Assembly (NCBI GenBank): GCA_964445695.1
Contig: CAYULF010000015.1
Coordinates: forward strand, 62,001 to 126,000
Source: JAUIKM01 sp964445695
GTDB lineage: Bacteria; Bacteroidota; Ignavibacteria; Kapaibacteriales; UBA7675
Direction of reading: 5' to 3'
Length of the DNA stretch: 64,000 nucleotides
Position numbers and translations under genes: made by a program
Shown: one piece after another, positions 63,218 through 64,000 of the stretch
Layout: every line of letters begins with the position of its first letter
Numbering within the stretch: the stretch's first letter is position 1
Notes under the pieces: generated by a model
Databases searched by the model: none
Told to the model about the DNA's origin: nothing
What the model saw: only the letters and a program-made list of their open reading frames with translations

Positions 63218-64000
63218 ATGGAATCTGCCGCTGAAAACGCTTCGGTGCTGCAACTGCAGCGCGCCATACAGGAGCGTCCCAATGATCCTGAACTGCAACG
63301 CAACCTGGCGCTGCTGACGATAAAACTCGGCAGGCTGGATATCGCCGAGCAAGCTTTGCGCGCCGCTACTGTGTTGCAGCCGGGCGACGCCGCCTCCTAC
63401 AACGATCTGGGAACGGTCTACAAAAAGCTCGAGCGCTACGACGAAGCCGAGCAGTCGCTGCGCCGGGCGCTGCAGCTGCAACCGAATTCCGCCGAGTCGC
63501 ACTACAACCTGGCCAACGTACTGACGGAGCTGGAACGCGCGGACGAGGCGCGCCGGCATCTGCAGCGCGCACTTGAGATTCAGCCGGCTTTTGCCTTTGC
63601 CTGGCACAAACTGGGCAACTACTTCCGCAAGCGCGAGGAGTACGCCGAGGCGCGCAGCTGTTATACCCGCGCCATTAAAATCGATCCGAACTTTGTACAG
63701 CCGATTTTCTCGCTCGGCCTCGTCTGCCAGGCCGAAGGAGAGTTAAAGCCGGCGCTGCGCCTCTTCAAAAAAGCGCACGACCTGGCGGGGCATCTGCCCA
63801 AGCCCTATGTGGCCCTCTCCAACATTCTGTTTGAACTGGGCGAATACGAAGCCGCGATGAACTGGTCACACAAGGCACTGGAAGTCAAACCCGGCTTTGC
63901 TCCCGCATGGTCGCGCATCGGCGATATTTTCGGCTTTTATTCACGTGCGGTGCAGGCCATCGACGCATATGAAAATGCGCTGAAAGCCGATCCCAAGCAC
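63218..64000 (+). CDS. TPR-repeat protein, 3' end beyond the window
   Basis: An open frame of 261 codons starts at the ATG at 63218 and runs to the window edge without a stop, so it is partial. It consists of successive 34-residue TPR units (AASYNDLGTVYKKLERYDEA, AESHYNLANVLTELERADEA, AFAWHKLGNYFRKREEYAEA, PAWSRIGDIFGFYSRAVQA). Such long TPR proteins next to glycosyltransferases are often O-GlcNAc-transferase-like or carry a C-terminal glycosyltransferase or sulfotransferase, which cannot be seen here. Probably co-transcribed with the glycosyltransferase at 61465. Confidence 0.85.
   Translation, partial: MESAAENASVLQLQRAIQERPNDPELQRNLALLTIKLGRLDIAEQALRAATVLQPGDAASYNDLGTVYKKLERYDEAEQSLRRALQLQPNSAESHYNLANVLTELERADEARRHLQRALEIQPAFAFAWHKLGNYFRKREEYAEARSCYTRAIKIDPNFVQPIFSLGLVCQAEGELKPALRLFKKAHDLAGHLPKPYVALSNILFELGEYEAAMNWSHKALEVKPGFAPAWSRIGDIFGFYSRAVQAIDAYENALKADPKH

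Noticed and set aside
1..64000. CRISPR arrays, prophage or insertion sequences
   Set aside because: No regularly spaced identical repeats of 24-40 nt with unique spacers, no transposase, integrase or structural phage genes were seen.

Overview
The window looks like chromosome of a free-living member of the Bacteroidota/Chlorobi (FCB) superphylum at about 57-60 % GC. The main reason is that several secreted proteins end in a type IX secretion (T9SS) C-terminal sorting domain (10-kb propeller protein, RCC1/metalloprotease protein, cytochrome c peroxidase). TPR-LuxR regulators, a Reg_prop/Y_Y_Y sensor kinase and a LytTR regulator fit the same group. I cannot fix the genus. A Kapabacteria/Ignavibacteria-like lineage is a guess. 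No rRNA, tRNA, CRISPR array, phage or classical IS element was found.

Layout. 0-2 kb: an ATP-grasp ligase (minus strand) behind an unusual leader of about 490 nt that carries two tandem poly-TGY (Cys/Leu) runs, each followed by an intrinsic terminator. 2-11 kb: a 2281-aa secreted repeat protein and a T9SS-sorted propeller protein, convergent. 11-19 kb: TPR-LuxR regulator, double GNAT, a giant sensor kinase and its divergent LytTR response regulator. 19.8-23 kb: a three-gene DUF2589-type operon of unknown function and a ferredoxin/CDGSH protein. 23-28 kb: a second TPR-LuxR regulator, an AraC regulator, a SRPBCC protein and a membrane protein. 28-38.6 kb: glycoside hydrolase, PPK2, HipA-like kinase, GrpB, two VOC proteins, an exported Rossmann methyltransferase-like protein, a DMT transporter, a methyltransferase and a GNAT. 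38.6-42.1 kb: three tandem paralogues of a small secreted protein family, each with its own near-identical promoter and a long leader. 42.1-56.2 kb: DinB, the RCC1/metalloprotease, VOC, a sphingomyelinase-like phosphoesterase, a T9SS cytochrome c peroxidase, a TlpA-like protein, a poly-gamma-glutamate hydrolase lipoprotein with a striking operator-like array upstream, and a TPR protein. 56.6-64 kb: fatty acid desaturase, VOC, PiT phosphate transporter (inside a 49-bp inverted repeat pair), a glycosyltransferase and a TPR protein that runs off the right edge.

Genes are mostly monocistronic or in pairs, with strong terminators between them. Several upstream regions share a promoter of the form TTGCAY-N17-TANNTT. 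Two genome-scale signals stand out. One is a strong excess of TTAA in GTTAAC/GTTTAAC/GTTAAAC contexts inside many genes and after terminators. The other is a dispersed family of intergenic hairpin elements with a TTTTTTGTTYGTC tail.

All calls come from reading the sequence and from memory of protein families. No search was run, and counts are by hand.
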